Below are positions 6,545-9,649 of a stretch of 9,649 nucleotides of DNA, piece after piece. The stretch's first letter is position 1; each line of letters opens with the position of its first letter. Below the pieces are notes generated by a model that worked only from the letters and a program-made list of their open reading frames with translations, had not been told where the DNA came from and did not search any database. Location of the stretch: positions 24,432 to 34,080 of the forward strand of contig NVVO01000001.1 of NCBI GenBank assembly GCA_002733385.1, read 5' to 3'. Origin of the DNA: Robiginitomaculum sp. GTDB lineage: Bacteria; Pseudomonadota; Alphaproteobacteria; Caulobacterales; Maricaulaceae. The position numbers and the translations under genes were made by a program.

Positions 6545-8848
6545 ATGAACACATTTAGAAAATCAACTTTGTGGACTAAATCTTTAGCTACAGCCAGTAT
6601 TGGCGCACTATTAGCGGCTGGGTTGGCAATGCCTGCTGTGGCGCAAATCGATGAAATTATTGTCACGGCAACAAAGAAAGATGAAAGTTTACAAGAGGTC
6701 GGCATGGCGGTTACCGCAGTGCAAGCCCAAACTTTAGAGCGCATGGGCGCGGTGAGTTTTGCCGATTTTGCAGTGCGTGTACCAAATCTCGGTTTTGGTA
6801 ACGAGTCTGATGGTCGGTTTAATGCAAATTCACCATCTATTCGCGGTGTATTTGGCGATAATACAACGGGTTTTTATATTGATGATACACCGATGCCGGC
6901 ATCTATCCAGCCAAGGGTGATCGATGTGGAAAGAGTTGAAGTGTTGCGCGGGCCGCAAGGGTCTTTATACGGCGCACGTTCAATGGGTGGCACCATACGT
7001 CTTATTACCAAGCAACCAGATTTGAACGCAGAATCAGTAAGTGGGGATTTGCATGCAACGCTTTCAACAGTAAAAGAAGGCGATATGAATTGGTCGGTCG
7101 ACGGATCCATTGATGTTCCTATGGTGAAAGATAAGTTGGCGGCAAGGGTTACGGCTTATTACGGTCAAAATTCAGGCATATTCGACCGCGAATACATTCC
7201 CACCTATGTTAACCCGGTAACAAATGCTGTTGTCAACAATCCTGGCCCGGCATTTCCTCTCAATGAAAATGTTGACGACGAAAGGTATTTCGGATTTCAG
7301 GTCGTTGCCAAGGCACGTCTGAATGAAAATTTAACATTTACCCCTAAGCTTATGTACCAAAAAACGGAAGCTGATGGTCTACCATTTGCCGATATTTCGC
7401 CTGGTAATTTTACAGAGCGGCGGTTCTTTGATTCGGAGGAGCCCGGTTCAGATCGCTGGTGGCTCGGGAGTGGTACCTTTAATTGGGATGTTGCTGGTGG
7501 TAGCGTTGTGTCGACCACATCCTATTTTGATCGGTTTATTGCGGAAAAAGAAGAGGAGACACACTTTTTGCATTTCTTGTACGGTGTTGTAATCGGCTTG
7601 CCAATTGATCCGCTTGAATCCGTACTTGATGAAAACGAACGGTTTAAATCATTTGTGCACGAAACCAGATATTCTTCAAATTTTGACGGAAAATTTAATT
7701 TCACCGCCGGTATTTATTATCAAAGAAATAAAAACCGATTGCGCTATGATCCTCCAGCCTTGCAAGTTGGGGTGAATGCCGCTTTGAATGTTGCGGCAGG
7801 TGGCCCGGCCAACATTGTTCCTGGTGATTTAATATTCGAAACTGACAACCGTTTTGATACAACAGAATATGCCGTATTTGGCGAGTTCACCTATGATTTT
7901 TCTGATATGATTTCAGTCACTGCCGGCGGACGTTTTTATGATACGACGACAGACTTTGCAGTAACTTCAGACGGTTTTGCCAATGGAGGCCCATCTCAAT
8001 TTTCTGGTGTTCAAAAAGAAAACGGTTTCAACCCAAAAATCCTAGTGCAAGCGAGGCCCAGTGAAGATCTTAATCTATATGCATCTGCATCTCAAGGGTT
8101 TAGAATTGGCGGTGTGAACGGCAATGTTCCAGCCGGTCCTGGCGAGCTTTGCGAGGCTGATGTAAATGCTTTGGGGGTAACACCACCCGCGGGATTTGAT
8201 TCTGATACGCTATGGAGTTATGAAGCAGGCTTTAAATCCAAAATGGCTAACAATCGCTTTAGTATAAACGGCGCGGCATATTTCATTGACTGGAGCAATA
8301 TTATTCAGAGAAACAGACTTGCTTGCGGTTTCCAATTTGATGCCAATGCAGGCTCTGCCGAGATCAAGGGTTTCGAGATAGAGGTGGTTTTTGCGCCATT
8401 TGACGGCCTTACGCTTAATGGCTCTGTTGGACACGCCGATACTGAAATCACGGATGCTGGAGCGTTTCCAGGTATTGTGACGGGCGCGAGAATTCAAGGT
8501 GTGCCTGATTGGACTTTTACAGCTTCGGGTGAGTACATATTCCCCTTGGGCGGTTTGGGCGACGGCATGGACGGGCTACTTCGGGCAGATTTCAACCATT
8601 ACGGAGATAGCTTTAGCTCCAACAATGAGCCGACAACGCCGCGTCTTCGCCCCAAATGGCGAGAGTTAAATATGCGCGCTGGTGTCATTCGTGATAATTG
8701 GGAGATTGCCTTGTTCATAGACAACGTGTTCAATGAAAGCATAAATCTTGCGGATAGCCGTTCCATTGCGGCTGAAACACCGGGGCGTCAACGCATCGTT
8801 ACCAACCGGCCACGGACGATCGGTTTGGATGTGCGTACACGTTTTTAA
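6545..8848 (+). CDS. TonB-dependent outer-membrane receptor
   Basis: A complete 767-residue receptor. A Sec signal peptide with a hydrophobic core (SLATASIGALLAAGLAMP) ends at AVA-33, giving mature Q34. A TonB-box-like segment, DEIIVTATKK, follows at 36-45. The plug domain covers about 50-160, with SIRGVFGD, GFYIDDTPM and the hallmark RVEVLRGPQGSLYGARSMGG. The remainder alternates short aromatic-rich strands and acidic loops as expected for a 22-stranded barrel. It ends in TIGLDVRTRF with the terminal Phe needed for barrel assembly. Such receptors take up siderophores, cobalamin, sugars or aromatic compounds using TonB energy. The ligand cannot be read from sequence, but the neighbours suggest an aromatic amine or related nutrient. 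Two cysteines near the middle of the barrel (in GELCEAD and RLACGF) might form a loop disulfide. Third positions and the 5' end look more AT-rich than in paaK. A hairpin terminator follows directly. Confidence 0.96.
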   Translation: MNTFRKSTLWTKSLATASIGALLAAGLAMPAVAQIDEIIVTATKKDESLQEVGMAVTAVQAQTLERMGAVSFADFAVRVPNLGFGNESDGRFNANSPSIRGVFGDNTTGFYIDDTPMPASIQPRVIDVERVEVLRGPQGSLYGARSMGGTIRLITKQPDLNAESVSGDLHATLSTVKEGDMNWSVDGSIDVPMVKDKLAARVTAYYGQNSGIFDREYIPTYVNPVTNAVVNNPGPAFPLNENVDDERYFGFQVVAKARLNENLTFTPKLMYQKTEADGLPFADISPGNFTERRFFDSEEPGSDRWWLGSGTFNWDVAGGSVVSTTSYFDRFIAEKEEETHFLHFLYGVVIGLPIDPLESVLDENERFKSFVHETRYSSNFDGKFNFTAGIYYQRNKNRLRYDPPALQVGVNAALNVAAGGPANIVPGDLIFETDNRFDTTEYAVFGEFTYDFSDMISVTAGGRFYDTTTDFAVTSDGFANGGPSQFSGVQKENGFNPKILVQARPSEDLNLYASASQGFRIGGVNGNVPAGPGELCEADVNALGVTPPAGFDSDTLWSYEAGFKSKMANNRFSINGAAYFIDWSNIIQRNRLACGFQFDANAGSAEIKGFEIEVVFAPFDGLTLNGSVGHADTEITDAGAFPGIVTGARIQGVPDWTFTASGEYIFPLGGLGDGMDGLLRADFNHYGDSFSSNNEPTTPRLRPKWRELNMRAGVIRDNWEIALFIDNVFNESINLADSRSIAAETPGRQRIVTNRPRTIGLDVRTRF

Positions 8849-8855
8849 TGAAATA

Positions 8856-8889
8856 AAATACTTGGCGGGTGAATGTCCGCCGAGTATTT
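8856..8889 (+). terminator. Hairpin terminator after the TonB receptor gene
   Basis: AAATACTTGGCGG (8856-8868) pairs with CCGCCGAGTATTT (8877-8889), a 13-bp stem with one G:T pair and an eight-base loop. It starts seven bases after the receptor stop codon. The A/T base of the stem followed by ATAT stands in for a U-tract, so it can act in either direction. It probably separates receptor expression from, or attenuates read-through into, the amine dehydrogenase-like gene. Confidence 0.8.
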
Positions 8890-8951
8890 ATATGCTCCTG
8901 TGCTAAGTGCCATTTTTCTATTAAGATGTATTCAATTAAGGATTGTTTGAG

Positions 8952-9649
8952 ATGAAGTTATCGAGAAAATTTGGTATTGTTGGTGTTTTATTCACTGGGT
9001 TGGGCATGGTTGCGTGTTCACCACAGCCTGATGGTGAGCAAGTGCCCATTAGTGAGCAAGTGGCTGGTAGCCAGCCCGGCCAGCAAGCAATTTCTTATCC
9101 TGCGCCGCTCGGCGAAGAAGAAATGGGCAATAGCAATGTGTTGGCGGTGCCCTATGCCAAGTCTTGGGCGATTATCCATGATGCCAATTTCCACTCCATG
9201 ATTGATGGCCGTTTTATTGTTTTCGATAGCACGGCTAAATCTCATGCCTATAAGGGTAGTATGCACGGCGGTACGGTCGGCGGCATAGATGTTGCTAGCG
9301 ACGGTACAATCTATATTGCCACCATGTATCATTCGCGGGGTATTTCCGGGGAGCGGACTGACATAATTGCCATCCACGACCCGGTAAACTTGGAAAAAAC
9401 CGGCGAAATTATTGTGCCGGCCAAACGCGGATCCAACATGCCGTTTAAAAACGGTTTTCGGCTTAGCGGTGATGATAGCCTGGCCTTTAATTATAATTTC
9501 ACCCCCGCCGCCTCCATCAGTGTTGTCGATATGGCAGCGAAAAAATTCCTAAAAGAAATCCCCATTCCGGGTTGTACTCTGGCCTATCCCATGGGGGCTA
9601 AGGGCTTTGCTTCAATGTGCGGCGACGGCACCATGATGGCGGTGGGCCT
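8952..9649 (+). CDS. Amine dehydrogenase heavy-chain-like lipoprotein (3' end outside window)
   Basis: The frame is open to the right edge (232 full codons). The first 22 residues form a lipoprotein signal: charged start (KLSRK), hydrophobic core, then GMVAC with C22 as the lipidated residue. Position -3 is Met rather than the usual Leu. Ser follows the Cys, consistent with outer-membrane sorting. A polar linker (23-44) precedes the propeller. The visible portion resembles the methylamine/aromatic amine dehydrogenase heavy chain: RFIVFDS, HGGTVGGIDVASDGTIYIAT, then ERTDIIAIHDPVNLEKTGEI, FRLSGDDSLAFNYNFTPAAS, SVVDMAAKKFLKEIPIPGC and MGAKGFASMCGDGTM. In that family the heavy chain is a seven-bladed periplasmic propeller that partners a light chain carrying tryptophan tryptophylquinone, and oxidises primary amines to aldehydes. 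The light chain and maturation genes would lie to the right. AAGGA (8938-8942) is the ribosome site. The alternative is an unrelated propeller lipoprotein; family confidence is good, activity unproven. Confidence 0.8.
   Translation, partial: MKLSRKFGIVGVLFTGLGMVACSPQPDGEQVPISEQVAGSQPGQQAISYPAPLGEEEMGNSNVLAVPYAKSWAIIHDANFHSMIDGRFIVFDSTAKSHAYKGSMHGGTVGGIDVASDGTIYIATMYHSRGISGERTDIIAIHDPVNLEKTGEIIVPAKRGSNMPFKNGFRLSGDDSLAFNYNFTPAASISVVDMAAKKFLKEIPIPGCTLAYPMGAKGFASMCGDGTMMAVG

Noticed and set aside
9018..9377. 119-codon minus-strand open frame at the right end
   Set aside because: It is fully covered by the plus-strand amine dehydrogenase-like frame, which has a signal peptide, ribosome site and family motifs.

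Overview
The window looks like chromosomal DNA of a Gram-negative alphaproteobacterium of moderate GC content. This rests on the TonB-dependent receptor with its Sec signal, the DUF6537-type IorB, the isatin-hydrolase-like cyclase and the G/C-run intergenic palindrome. The order cannot be fixed by eye. No mobile element, tRNA, rRNA or CRISPR array is visible.

Layout: (a) 1-957 (+) is the C-terminal part of an indolepyruvate:ferredoxin oxidoreductase beta-type subunit, cut by the left edge. (b) 963-1108 is a 146-bp nested palindrome between two convergent genes. (c) 1113-1892 (-) is a metal-dependent cyclase-family hydrolase resembling isatin hydrolase. (d) A 106-bp divergent promoter region (1893-1998) separates it from a tight operon (+): a MarR-type regulator (1999-2514), an Old Yellow Enzyme-type flavin oxidoreductase (2517-3962) and a phenylacetate-CoA ligase, paaK (3974-5275). 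(e) An AraC-type regulator with a FeaR-like architecture (5393-6370, +) has its own promoter. (f) A TonB-dependent receptor (6545-8848, +) ends in a clear hairpin terminator. (g) The start of an amine dehydrogenase heavy-chain-like protein with a lipoprotein signal (8952 to the right edge, +) closes the window.

Together the genes suggest catabolism of aromatic amines or aromatic/indolic amino-acid derivatives. The inferred sequence is import through the outer-membrane receptor, periplasmic oxidation of an arylalkylamine to an aldehyde by an amine dehydrogenase, and CoA activation of the arylacetate by PaaK. IorB offers a second route from arylpyruvates to arylacetyl-CoA. The flavin oxidoreductase and the isatin-hydrolase-like enzyme would act on ring-modified or indolic intermediates. 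A MarR-type and a FeaR-like regulator would give two control circuits. The family assignments are well supported by motifs. The joint pathway is inferred from gene neighbourhood and family knowledge, and the actual substrates are not determined by the sequence.
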